This document shows positions 52,401 to 62,276 of a DNA stretch of 64,000 nt, in pieces (within the stretch, counting starts at the first letter, position 1; the number at the start of each line of letters is the position of its first letter). The DNA is from Serripes groenlandicus (Eukaryota; Mollusca; Bivalvia; Cardiida; Cardiidae): contig JASEVX010000008.1 in the NCBI GenBank assembly GCA_031761405.1, forward strand, positions 75,064,014 through 75,128,013. The letters are read 5' to 3'. A program made the position numbers and the translations under genes. Under the pieces are notes generated by a model, which was given only the letters and a program-made list of their open reading frames with translations, was not told the origin of the DNA and did no database searches.

Positions 52401-55400
52401 CATTGACAAAGGGTATGCTAAACAGGTCCCACTCGATTGTTTAGATCAGGATGATGGAAAAGTGTGGTTTCTGCCTCATCACGGGGTGTACCACCCTCAG
52501 AAACGGAAGTTAAGGGTTGTGTTTGATTGCGCAGCACGCTATCAAGGCACGTCGTTAAATGACAAGCTCTTGCAAGGACCATACCTTACAAACACTTTAA
52601 TTGGCACCTTACTTAGGTTCAGAGATGGGAATGTTGCTTTCATGGGCGACATAGAAAGCATGTTTTATCAAGTGCATGTCCCAATGTCACATGCGAGTTT
52701 TCTCAGGTTTCTATGGTGGCAGGAAGGTGATGTTGATAAACCGGTGTTACAGTATCAAATGGTGGTGCATTTGTTTGGGGCAAATTCCTCGCCGAGTGTT
52801 TGCAATTTCGCTCTTAGGAAAACAGCTTTAAGTGCAAATGGTCAATTTGATGAGGATGTGGTGAACACAGTTCTCAAGAACTTCTATGTTGATGATTGTT
52901 TGAAGTCCGTCGAGTCTGTTGCTAAAGCAAAATCTATGATAAATGACCTTAAGTTCATTTTAGGTTCTGGTGGCTTTAATATTACAAAATGGGTTAGTAA
53001 TAGTAAGGAAGTCATGGTGTCAATTCCAAAGAGTGATTGGGCTCCAGAGGTCAAGGATTTAGATCTGGAACAGGATAGTCTTCCAATCGAGCGAGCACTG
53101 GGTGTTAATTGGAACGCTGAAACTGATACGTTCGGATTCAAACTAGATTTAAAAGAAAAGCCATCAACACGAAGAGGTATTCTTTCTCTTGTCAGCTCGG
53201 TTTACGACCCTTTGGGTTTGTTATCTCCCGTTGTATTACCTGCTAAGTGCTTACTCCAGGAATCTTGTAGGCTTCGGCTTGAGTGGGATGATATATTGCC
53301 AGACAATTTGCGTAGGTCTTGGGAGAGTTGGTTGCATGAAATTGAGTGTCTAAAGGACTTCAAAGTGAATCGGTGTTTACGGCCCCAGAAATTTGGTGAT
53401 GTGTCAGAAGCAGTTTTGCATCACTTTTCAGATGCCAGTGAGTCAGGTTACGGGACGGTGACATATTTGTACTTGGTCAATTCCCACGGTAGGGTTCATG
53501 TTACACTAGTAACTGCAAAGTCTCGTGTAGCTCTGCTTAAGCAAATCACGGTTCCCCGCTTAGAATTAACTGCGGCTACCATTGCTGTAAAGGTTGACAA
53601 TATGTTAAAACGCGATCTAGATCTTCCAATTGCTAAATCCTATTTCTGGACTGATAGTATGGCAGTTTTGTACTATATTCGGAATGATACTGCAAGGTTT
53701 CAGACGTTCGTAGCTAATCGGTTAACAATTGTTCGTGAGGGTTCTGATCCAAATCAGTGGATGTATATACCCTCAAAGTTGAATCCTGCTGATCTGACTT
53801 CTAGGGGTTGCTCTGTAAATCAATTTCTATGCAATAGGGAGTGGAATACTGGTCCAAACTTTTTGTGGAAAGGATCAGAGTATTGGCCCAGTCAGCCATC
53901 TTCTCTTGATGTTCGGGAAGGTGATATTGAAGTGAAAAGGGAAAGTTGTCGTCTGCATTTTGTTAATGCTAGTGTAAGTAGTGTTCAGTACGATACTGGT
54001 TTTGAAAACCCAGTTACTAAGCTGACAAATTACTATTCAAATTGGACTTCTTTGGTAAGGGCAGTAGCGTGTCTTTTGATGTTCAGGAAGATTTTACAAA
54101 ACAGGGTTCGTCTGGAAGATGGTGCGTCAAAGCCTTCATTGAGTGTTTCTAGTAATATGCTTTCCTCTAAGGATATAGTTACGGCAGAAAATGTCATTAT
54201 TCAGAATTGTCAGTCACAAGAGTTTTCTGAAGAGGTTGGTTTGTTGAAGGCTGGTAGTCTTGTAAAAGTGGGTAGTAGGGTTCAAAGTTTAAATCCTTAC
54301 TTTGATGACGGGTTGATAAAGGTTGGTGGTCGTATTTCTAGGGCTTGTATGCCGGAGCATTCCAAACATCCACCTATCTTGCCAAAATGTTGCCGTGTTT
54401 CAGAGCTCATAATTGAAGAGATACATAGGAATGTAGGTCATTTGGGTAGGAACTCTGTTATGGCTCGGCTGCGTGAGAAGTGTTGGGTGATTAATGCACC
54501 AACTGCTGTAAGAAAGGTTCTTTCAAAATGTGTCATCTGTCGTAAGATAAAGGCTAAACCTGGTTTTCAACAAATGGCTGACTTACCTGTTGAAAGACTT
54601 GTCCCTGATGAACCCCCATTTACAAGTGTAGGTATGGATTATTTCGGTCCAATTCAAGTAAAGGTTAGGCGTTCATTAGTGAAGCGGTACGGTGTGGTAT
54701 TCACTTGCTTTAGTACGCGAGCTATACATATCGAGGTTGCAGATACTTTGGATACTAGTTCTTGCATTAATGCTATCCGAAGATTCGCTGCGCGTCGGGG
54801 GCAGTGTAAGAACATTCTGTCAGACAATGGTTCTAATTTAGTTGGAGCTCGCCGTGAGCTTTTAAAATCAGTTAGGGAATTGAACAAAGGTCAAATTCAC
54901 AACCATCTCTTGCGGAAAAACATTGACTGGCGTTTTAACCCGCCTTCTGCATCCCATTTCGGTGGCGTGTGGGAGCGAATGATTAGGACAATTCGCCAAG
55001 TACTTCATGCTGTTTTGAAGGAACAGGTACTGAATGATGAAATGTTGCACACGGTTCTATGTGAGGTGGAAGCTATTGTTAATGATAGACCAATAACCCA
55101 GCTGTCAGATAGCTATGGTGATTTGGAAGCTCTTACACCTAACCATTTACTTTTGCTAAAGCGTACGCCAGCTTTACCTCCTGGTTGCTTTAATAAGGAA
55201 GATCAATATTGTTCGCGTCGTTGGCGGCAAGTGCAGTACATGGCAAATTTGTTTTGGAAAAGATGGATTCGCGAATATCTTCCTCTTTTGCAAGAAAGAC
55301 AGAAATGGTTTCGGCCGCAGAGAAATTTCAATGTTGGTGATATAGTTCTCATCGTCGATGAACGCGCACCTAGGGGTTCGTGGCCACTAGGACGTATCGT

Positions 55401-55506
55401 GAAAGTCATGTCAGATAGGTTAGGTAAAGTACGTAGAGTACTTGTAAAAACGCAAACAAATGTTCTAGAAAGACCTATACATAAGTTGTGTTTAATTGTT
55501 GAGTAA
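49489..55506 (+). CDS. gag-pol: BEL/Pao retrotransposon Gag-Pol polyprotein
   Basis: A single 2005-codon frame from the first ATG, 29 bp after the 5' LTR. The order is: a Lys/His-rich repeat (KHEQKHDHKE, residues ~127-165) and coiled-coil; the BEL-type Gag region (EIKPFSGNVIEYISFMRQF, ~360-480); Cys/His knuckles CLFCSNDSHSLDQC and CFGCLRSGHFKGSC (~598-645); an aspartic protease with DSGS (~713); reverse transcriptase with GDIESMFYQV (~1052) and YVDD (~1131); RNase H (DASESGYG ~1314, WTDSMAVLYY ~1386); integrase with an H2C2 finger (HRNVGHLG to CVICRK, ~1645-1685) and D, D, E in MDYFGP, SDNGSN and WERMIR; and a C-terminal DUF5641-like segment. No stop, frameshift or missing catalytic residue was seen. 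There is no envelope-like frame. It makes and integrates the element's own DNA copy. Confidence 0.95.
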   Translation: MSHSDTGLVIPRRSTREKTYSEKGAAHLLERSRRNRKQCGKRLMAKVNELGVVIEGDSSHVNIEEFRMQYSNILSIYEEFLNQHSICQELLFDNQKSDDEHQSFREINSLFLDFKLSAEHWASKQSQKKHEQKHDHKEQKHEQKHDHKEQKHDHKEQKHGKKHDSACLNPSDSVSQVASAARSRSSASYTSSVKAQNMRRKAELEVRVKAIEKQRALQEENLNLEKAIGDMKLKRDELKIKTEIDIINAQGKAMEEFELSKSDIARKERKPSASVLSKSILELSMKGTHKPHPFSSLDPEVPAWKPKVSALAGLSIAKNVVHQSIPPKYIASEASATNTNSGILALSHELRKPIPEIKPFSGNVIEYISFMRQFNARVNATTSSFDERLNYLLQFTTGEANKIVLGYSYLNAQLGFNAALAEFQERYGDPEVIAHAYVKRALDWPLLKGDNYKGLDEFGIFLRECQYAVENIEAVRVLEYSDNLKLLVKKLPFYLHDKWRNIAFETKGKGYVVKFSQLVDFVRREAKKANDPIFGKELSNVGNTDKQASYKYVGKSLSHSKSLITHVSGDDKSKLRGTFENKTDELNTLKKGLAFNHPCLFCSNDSHSLDQCSVIRDSLLKERYEFLKSKGLCFGCLRSGHFKGSCQKRLVCTICNRSHPSILHADQGTGFGRNSVTATFTSDLGSRKHILPIVPVRVKHKSSHKYIDTYAFLDSGSTATFCTESLMRRLGIEGQRISVTLHTMGKDQTDKRFLLTGLELCSLGDSNVVNLPSVLSQKRLPVSSFDVVNTSDLKNWPYLKNVPLLRLNSDVDLLVGVNVPKAMEPWEVILSQNNGPFAVRTVFGWVINGPIEACDNCSEDVSVHVSTNCIQVTAPPTLDEQLNNHFNHDFCERSVDDVSEPSKEERLFLDLVEKSATFKDGHYVVDLPFRDQNVSMPNNKRQAEHRLWLLRKRLKRDDQFYSEYKEFMHKIIDKGYAKQVPLDCLDQDDGKVWFLPHHGVYHPQKRKLRVVFDCAARYQGTSLNDKLLQGPYLTNTLIGTLLRFRDGNVAFMGDIESMFYQVHVPMSHASFLRFLWWQEGDVDKPVLQYQMVVHLFGANSSPSVCNFALRKTALSANGQFDEDVVNTVLKNFYVDDCLKSVESVAKAKSMINDLKFILGSGGFNITKWVSNSKEVMVSIPKSDWAPEVKDLDLEQDSLPIERALGVNWNAETDTFGFKLDLKEKPSTRRGILSLVSSVYDPLGLLSPVVLPAKCLLQESCRLRLEWDDILPDNLRRSWESWLHEIECLKDFKVNRCLRPQKFGDVSEAVLHHFSDASESGYGTVTYLYLVNSHGRVHVTLVTAKSRVALLKQITVPRLELTAATIAVKVDNMLKRDLDLPIAKSYFWTDSMAVLYYIRNDTARFQTFVANRLTIVREGSDPNQWMYIPSKLNPADLTSRGCSVNQFLCNREWNTGPNFLWKGSEYWPSQPSSLDVREGDIEVKRESCRLHFVNASVSSVQYDTGFENPVTKLTNYYSNWTSLVRAVACLLMFRKILQNRVRLEDGASKPSLSVSSNMLSSKDIVTAENVIIQNCQSQEFSEEVGLLKAGSLVKVGSRVQSLNPYFDDGLIKVGGRISRACMPEHSKHPPILPKCCRVSELIIEEIHRNVGHLGRNSVMARLREKCWVINAPTAVRKVLSKCVICRKIKAKPGFQQMADLPVERLVPDEPPFTSVGMDYFGPIQVKVRRSLVKRYGVVFTCFSTRAIHIEVADTLDTSSCINAIRRFAARRGQCKNILSDNGSNLVGARRELLKSVRELNKGQIHNHLLRKNIDWRFNPPSASHFGGVWERMIRTIRQVLHAVLKEQVLNDEMLHTVLCEVEAIVNDRPITQLSDSYGDLEALTPNHLLLLKRTPALPPGCFNKEDQYCSRRWRQVQYMANLFWKRWIREYLPLLQERQKWFRPQRNFNVGDIVLIVDERAPRGSWPLGRIVKVMSDRLGKVRRVLVKTQTNVLERPIHKLCLIVE

Positions 55507-55674
55507 TCTAAGTAGTTGCCAACAATTTAACAAAACCTGTCGATCAGTTTGTCATGAGCAATAATCTGGAAATCCATTATATGTGTCTATTTTCTATGTT
55601 GTTTGATATGTATAATATGTTTGGGATATTTTTTTGTATTTTTTAAATGTTATATGTAATTGCGTAAGGCCGCA

Positions 55675-55688
55675 ATTAGGGGGGAGGA
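55675..55688 (+). promoter_or_regulatory. Polypurine tract of the BEL/Pao element
   Basis: TTAGGGGGGAGGA sits directly before the 3' LTR (TGTTG) and is the expected plus-strand primer for reverse transcription. Confidence 0.8.
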
Positions 55689-56380
55689 TGTTGTAGCCAA
55701 ATTCATGTAAAACATGTAAAGGGTAAACATGTACGTAGTATATGTACAGTTGGCTAGGTAAAATTGCTATTGCCCTGTGGGTTACCTCAGGCTTTAGTTG
55801 TTTTAACTAGTCTTTCTATTATTAGTCTTCTAAAACCGGTTACTTTCTCTCTGGACTCCGTTGGAGTAAGACGTGGACACAATGTTGAAACTATGCTGAG
55901 ATTGAGCCACACAGTTGGTATGTTAAATAACAGTTTTTCTTTGTCTATTACATTATTGTTAAGTTAATTACACTGAATTATTGTATTGCCTTTTAGAATT
56001 TATCCTTTTGTCACAATGTTTTCTGGAGAATTTAACTTTACACCAAATACTTTACGCTATATAGGCTTGGCTTCTTTTCCCACTTTATTTATCCACTTTA
56101 TTCTTGCTAGGGCTATGTTTTCTTGTGTCTTAATATAATTCCTGTATTTCTCACAATGTTTTCCAGTATTTCTTAATAACGCCATGACTTTGTTAATTTT
56201 ATTGTTTGATTGCAATTGTCTTTGTTAAATGGCATATTTCAATGCTTGTTACAGAGTTAGTAGGATTTATGTATTATATATTTACAGTAAATCGTCCCAA
56301 ATACACTACAAGCAGAAGACATTGTTGTTGTTGTTAATCTCTGGGGGGACGCATTTCGACGCGGCGCATTAGACAGCATA
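55689..56380 (+). mobile_element. BEL/Pao element, 3' LTR (692 bp)
   Basis: Same length as the 5' LTR, with no differences seen by eye, followed by the TAACT target duplication. It contains a 67-codon frame also present in the 5' LTR, which I take as chance. Confidence 0.93.
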
Positions 56381-56385
56381 TAACT

Positions 56386-57981
56386 CTTGATGATACTCAA
56401 ATCTGGAAATTCCAAAAGGTTCTATAAATAGCTCGCGAGATCAAAAACCAGAAGAGCTTGTAAATCTCAATATTATAAACGCTTTATTGTGTAGTTGTTT
56501 AAATATATGAACGCGTCTAGATGATAAGACAAAGGTTTAAAGGTTTAAAGGACACACGATGTCAGTGTGTACACACGTTATGTATACACGTCTGCACGTT
56601 CTAGAGTCAATTAGCAATCAATGCTGAAAGTGTAGCCTAATTTAGTTTGGAGATCGAGCATTATAATATATGCCTATTATATTTTTATAAATTGAACAGT
56701 TTGGCAAATAGTGAAATTGCGCTTTTTGAGCATGTTTTGTGTTTGTTTTTGCACTCACATTATTCGAAGCAGTTTAACAACCTCAGAGACATATAAATAC
56801 ACTGTGTTTGTATGTCTCTGACAACCCTCAATCATGCAATGTGAAGGGACTAAATTGAACAGACCTGTTTAATATCGGACATCATTGAAACAAACACCAA
56901 ACTAATGGATACTGTTTTCTCTCCTTTCTTGATAATTTAGTCATTTCTAAAGTGTAAAATATATTTTATCTTAATATGGCCTAGCGACCTGATGATAAAC
57001 ATGTGATTACCCGAACAATTTAGATTACAAACAGCCATTATAATGAGCTAAAACGGTAGTCTATCGAATACCAACTAGATTTTTCATAACTTTGGAATGG
57101 CCTAATTTTGAACATGACCAATTTCAGAACGTAACTAAAAAATCACCAAGACAACATTCTGGCAAACTAACATTATTCTATTGTCAATAGATGCAGGGTT
57201 GATACATTCTCAAACATACTCGCACCAGAGTCATCGCAAGCCCTACACCGATATACTGCTTGTTACTTTGCAGGATTTTCCCTACGATCGCCACTACAGT
57301 GCCATTGGCGCTTTGATTTTGTTAGTTTTCAGTCTGTTTTGGTGTTTTTAACATGTCAAATGCTCTAGTAGTTATTGAAAATTTAAATTTGCTGATGTTA
57401 ATTAACATTTAATGACATAGCCCACATTTGCTTTCAAATTTCATTCTTTTTCACATTATTTTACATGTATGATACATTCAAAAGTCAGTTTTGGCATAAC
57501 TCTGTTCCAGATGTTGGCAGCATAGTCTTCTAGATAGTATTCTACCCCCATCATGACAGAGAACAACAACACCAATAACATTGATTGAACCCCTACTTAC
57601 TTAATCTGAGCCTCTGGGAGCTTTCTGGGGGTTGGTTTCTGTCATTTTTGAATAAATTTCCCAGAATTAAATTACTGACAGGTTAAATGAGCTTGCCTGA
57701 AAGTTAAGTCTGCAATATGCTAGTCTACATAACGAAAAAGTAACGAACAAGGACAATTAATACCGAAACTGGATTCTTACTTTAAAGAGAAAGTTTTTTT
57801 TTCGATTAACCATGCACATAACAAAACCATTTTAGTATAAGAATGCATAACGCGGATAAGTTTTCAAAGTTTTCGGTTGATTTCGTTCAAAGGTTAGCAA
57901 AATATAGCAATTACCCTTTGCCCAGTACAGTGTTGTTTGCTGACATATTGAAAGCTTCCTTTGGTAATTCAGTCGGCTGCC
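56386..57981. other. No gene recognised; one hairpin
   Basis: AT-rich sequence. At about 56782-56821 CAGAGACATATAAATAC and GTGTTTGTATGTCTCTG form an imperfect hairpin. No exon-like frame with splice sites was seen. Confidence 0.45.
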
Positions 57982-58089
57982 AGAATAATCGACCCCACGT
58001 GAAATCAACCCCATTTTACTCAGAAGAATCGACCCCAATTTTAGTCAACCCCGTTATCGGTTTTAATAGGTGTGAATGGATGATGGTTC

Positions 58090-60640
58090 TTTTGTTGTAT
58101 AATCACTACATTTTGATAGAGGACATATCTCCTTTTCTCACAATGTTACTAAATTATTCAATATCATGGTTTCAAAGTATGCCGAAGTTTTGTAATAGTG
58201 TTTGATAGAGGACATTTCTCCTTTTCTCACAATCTTACTAAATTATCCAATATGCCGAAAATGTGTACTACTGTTTGATAAAGGACATATCTCCTTTTCT
58301 CACAATGTTACTAAATTATCCAATATCATGGTTTCAAAGTATGCCGAAGTTTTGTAAAAGTGTTTGATAGAGGACATTATTCTCCTTTTCTCACAATGTT
58401 ACTAAATTATCCAATATGCCGAAGATGTGTACTACTGTTTGATAGAGGACATATCTCCTTTTCTCACAATGTTACTAAATTATCCAATATCATGGTTTCA
58501 AAGTATGTCGAAGTTTTGTAATAGTGTTTGATTGAGGACATTTCTCCTTTTCTAAAAATCTTACTAAATTATCCAATATGCGGAAGATGTGTGTACTACT
58601 GTTTGATAAAGGACTTATCTCCTTTTCTCACAATGTTACTAAATTATCCAATATCATGGTTTCAAAGTATGCCGAAGTTTTGTAATAGTGTTTGATTGAG
58701 GACATTTCTCCATTTTTAAAAATCTTACTAAATTATCCAATATGCGGAAGATGTGTGTACTACTGTTTGATAAAGGACATATCTCCTTTTCTCACAATGT
58801 TAATAAAATTATCCAATATGCGGAAGATGTTACTACTGTTTGATAAAGGACATATCTCCTTTTCTCACAATGTTACTAAATTATCCAATATCATGGTTTC
58901 AAAGTATGCCGAAGTTTTGTGATAGTGTTTGATAAAGGACATATCTCCTTTTCTCACAATCTTACTAAATTATCCAATATGCCGAAGATGTTACTACTGT
59001 TTGATAAAGGACATATCTCCATTTCTCACAATTTTACTAACTTATCCAATATGCCGAAGTTGTGTACTACTGTTTGATAGAGGACATATCGAGGGCTTGG
59101 TGTGAAACGGTTGTAACTAAAAACCTATTTTGAAAACCCTGGTTTAGGGGCAATTTTGACCCCTTTGTTAACAATGCAAATTAGGTGTCATCGCTCAGAA
59201 CGAGCAATGGCACCTAAATTTCCATTGTTTACCAAGTAAAATGAGTTACAACCGTTTCAGCCCTAAGTATGCCGAAGTTTTGTAATAGTCTTTGATAGAG
59301 GATATTTCTCCTTTTCTCACAATCTTACTAAATTATCCAATATATGCCGAAGATGTGTACTACTATTTGATAAAGGACATATCTCCTTTTCTCACAATGT
59401 TACTAAATTATCCAATATCATGGTTTCAAAGTATGCCGAAGTTTTGTAAAAGTGTTTGATAGGGCATTTTTCCTTTTCTCACAATCTTACTAAATTATCC
59501 AATATGCCGAAGATGTGTACTACTGTTTGATAAAGGACATATCTCCTTTTCTCACAATGTTACTAAATTATCCAATATCATGGTTTCAAAGTATGCCAAA
59601 GTTTTGTCATAGTGTTTGATAGAGGACATTTCTCCTTTTCTCACAATGTTACTAAATTATCTAATATGCCGAAGATGTGTACTACTGTTTGATAGAGGAC
59701 ATATCTCCTTTTCTCACAGTGTTACTAAATTATCCAATATCATGGTTTCAAAGTATGGCGAAGTTTTGTAATAGTGTTTGATAGAGGACATTTCTCCTTT
59801 TCTCACAATGTTACTAAATTATCCAATATGCGGAAGATGTGTGTACTACTGTTTGATAAAGGACATATCTCCTTTTCTCACAATGTTACTAAATTATCCA
59901 ATATCATGGTTTCAAAGTATGCCAAAGTTTTGTCATAGTGTTTGATAGAGGACATTTCTCCTTTTCTCACAATGTTACTAAATTATCTAATATGCCGAAG
60001 ATGTGTACTACTGTTTGATAGAGGACATATCTCCTTTTCTCACAGTGTTACTAAATTATCCAATATCATGGTTTCAAAGTATGGCGAAGTTTTGTAATAG
60101 TGTTTGATAGAGGACATTTCTCCTTTTCTCACAATGTTACTAAATTATCCAATATGCCGAATATGTGTACTACTGTTTGATAGAGGACATATCTCCTTTT
60201 CTCACAATCTTACTAAATTATCCAATATCATGGTTTCAAAGTATGTCGAAGTTTTGTAATAGTGTTTGATTGAGTACATTTCTCCTTTTCTAAAAATCTT
60301 ACTAAATTATCCAATATGCGGAAGATGTGTGTACTACTGTTTGATAAAGGACATATCTCCTTTTCTCACAATGTAACTAAATTATCCAATATCATGGTTT
60401 CAAATCGTGTTTGATAGAGCATATTTTTCTACTTTTCTCACAATCTTACTAAATTATCCATTATGCCGAAGATGTGTACTACTGTTTGATATAGAACATA
60501 TCCTTTTCTCACAATGTTACTAAATTATCCAATATCGTGGTTTCAAAGTATGCCGAAGTTTTGTAATAGTGTTTGATAGAGGACATTTCTCCTTTTCTCA
60601 CACTCTTACTAAATTATCCAATATGCCGAAGATGTTTTCA
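58090..60640. repeat. Dimeric minisatellite of about 80 + 90 bp
   Basis: Two related units alternate: a short one ending CCGAAGATGTGTACTACTGT and a longer one with ATCATGGTTTCAAAGTATGC then CGAAGTTTTGTAATAGTGTT. Both contain CTCCTTTTCTCACAATGTTA and CTAAATTATCCAATAT. The alternation gives a ~170-bp higher-order unit repeated about 14 times, with occasional short-short runs. Confidence 0.92.
59091..59263. mobile_element. About 173-bp MITE inserted in the minisatellite
   Basis: The left end AGGGCTTGGTGTGAAACGGT and the reverse complement of the right end AGGGCTGAAACGGTTGTAAC match after a 5-bp gap. The interior is also palindromic (TTAGGTGTCATCGCTC against GAGCAATGGCACCTAA). It interrupts the array in one place, so it postdates amplification. 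Confidence 0.6.
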
Positions 60641-60860
60641 AAGTCACTATTTTTTTTTAATCGTTTGTTTACTACATACATGTATGTATGTAGTATTAAT
60701 TTAATAATTGTTTTGTTTTTTTCCATTTATAACAAAATGTTTTCAAAGGCACTATTTGTTTTTTTTACTCGATTGTTTACTATGCAGCATTAATTTAATA
60801 AATGTTTTGTTTTTTTCCATTTATAACAAAATGTTTTCAAAATCAAATTTTTTTTTCATT
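60641..60860. repeat. About 115-bp direct duplication, T-rich
   Basis: TTAATTTAATAATTGTTTTG, TTTTTTTCCATTTATAACAA and AATGTTTTCAAAGGCACT recur once, roughly 110-115 bp on. Lies between the minisatellite and the right inverted arm. Confidence 0.7.
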
Positions 60861-61007
60861 GGCATGACTGTTTATTACACTTAAACCCTCCATTCACTCC
60901 TAAAACCGATCCATTCACACCTATTAAAACCGATGATGGGGTTGACTAAAATTGGGGTCGATTCTTCTGAGTAAAATGGGGTTGATTTCGCGTGGGGTCG
61001 ATTCTTC

Positions 61008-62276
61008 GGTGGCAATACACAGTAGAAAGTCAATCTTCCCGTAAACGCTCGACCCTCTTCTCTGTTAATCCAAAAACAGCTGGCACAGAATCACTGAAAT
61101 GAAATAAACCATTTTGTTGCAACAAAGGATGTCAGAATTATTAGAAAATAACAGTAAATCAATGTATCAATCTGGATTTTGGAAATTTATAGCACTTTCA
61201 AACGACTTGCAAGGTCGCCAAAAAATGCAGAAAAAGACCATTTTTACCCTTAAATCGAAAAATCACAACAAAAATTCGCAGGGGTTAGGGTTAAAAATCA
61301 TCAGCTACTATGGGACCAAAACCTGTATGCAATCTGAGGATGCCTAAGGAAATACCACGTTACCAGCTCCTTTGTGCACACTTTTCAACTGAAAAATGGT
61401 ACCTTTGTTTACATGCAACAGAATGCTCCTAGCTCACAAAGTATAGATTCGCACTTCTGGCCATACACAAGTAGACTCAAAGAGGAAAGGGTCAGATAGC
61501 AAAATTCAAACTCACACTGTATATTAATAAAACACACTAATATAAAATGATTTCAATCATTTTCAGTATGCTGAAGGCACAGAAATTTGTTTTAAACGAT
61601 TTCAAACCCTTCACTAAATTCACACATTTTATCCCAGTTTTTGGCAATTTTTTATCATTATTCCCCAACTGCAAGAAATGGATAAACTGTTCCGGTATGA
61701 GTGCAGTACCACTTTTGATCACATTTTCTTATACATCTGTGCTCTCAGAGCTGGTATTGCACTGAATGCATGCCATGATTTTAACCTATAAGCTATTTGT
61801 TCCAAAATTCTCCACTGTTCTATCCTTTCAATGTGCATTTTCAGTAGATTTTTCAGAGTTATTTTCAATATTTTACCCTGAAAGACCTGCTGATGAACAG
61901 AAAAAGACATACATAGTCAACTAGAATTAAAACAAGCTCACTTTATGTAAAAAAAAATAGCTTTCAGATAATTTCTGAGTCAATTTAATCCTTTCACAAG
62001 GTATTCTATATAATGCAAGGGAAACAATCCATGCAGTCATAGTTTGCAAACATTTCATTTCCCCCTTAGTATCCAAATGTGAATTACCTGGACTGTTTAT
62101 TTATGAAATCTGATGCTTCAGCAGATAAAAACCACATATTTACAGCCCCTAATTGGTCACCTTATCATGTTTTCTATCAAGAAAAGACACAGACCAGCCA
62201 GAATGTTCACTTTTAGTAGTGAATTAGCCAAGGATAGAGGTTTAAAAGGATTAATAAGTGATTCAAAAGAGAAAAC
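61008..62276. other. Upstream flank of the transposase gene, nothing recognised
   Basis: Short frames on both strands with no splice context. No promoter element could be defined. It may include 5' sequence of the transposon carrying the gene at 62277. Confidence 0.4.

Larger units (their letters stand above)
57982..61007. mobile_element. Minisatellite bounded by ~100-bp inverted repeats (putative non-autonomous element)
   Basis: The left arm 57982-58081 (AATCGACCCCACGTGAAATC, ACCCCATTTTACTCAGAAGA, CCAATTTTAGTCAACCCC) is matched in inverted orientation by 60909-61007 with about five differences. Between them lies the array described at 58090. It may be a DNA-transposon derivative with long inverted ends, or a segmental inverted duplication. 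No transposase is present, and no target duplication could be fixed because the true ends are unclear. Confidence 0.6.
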
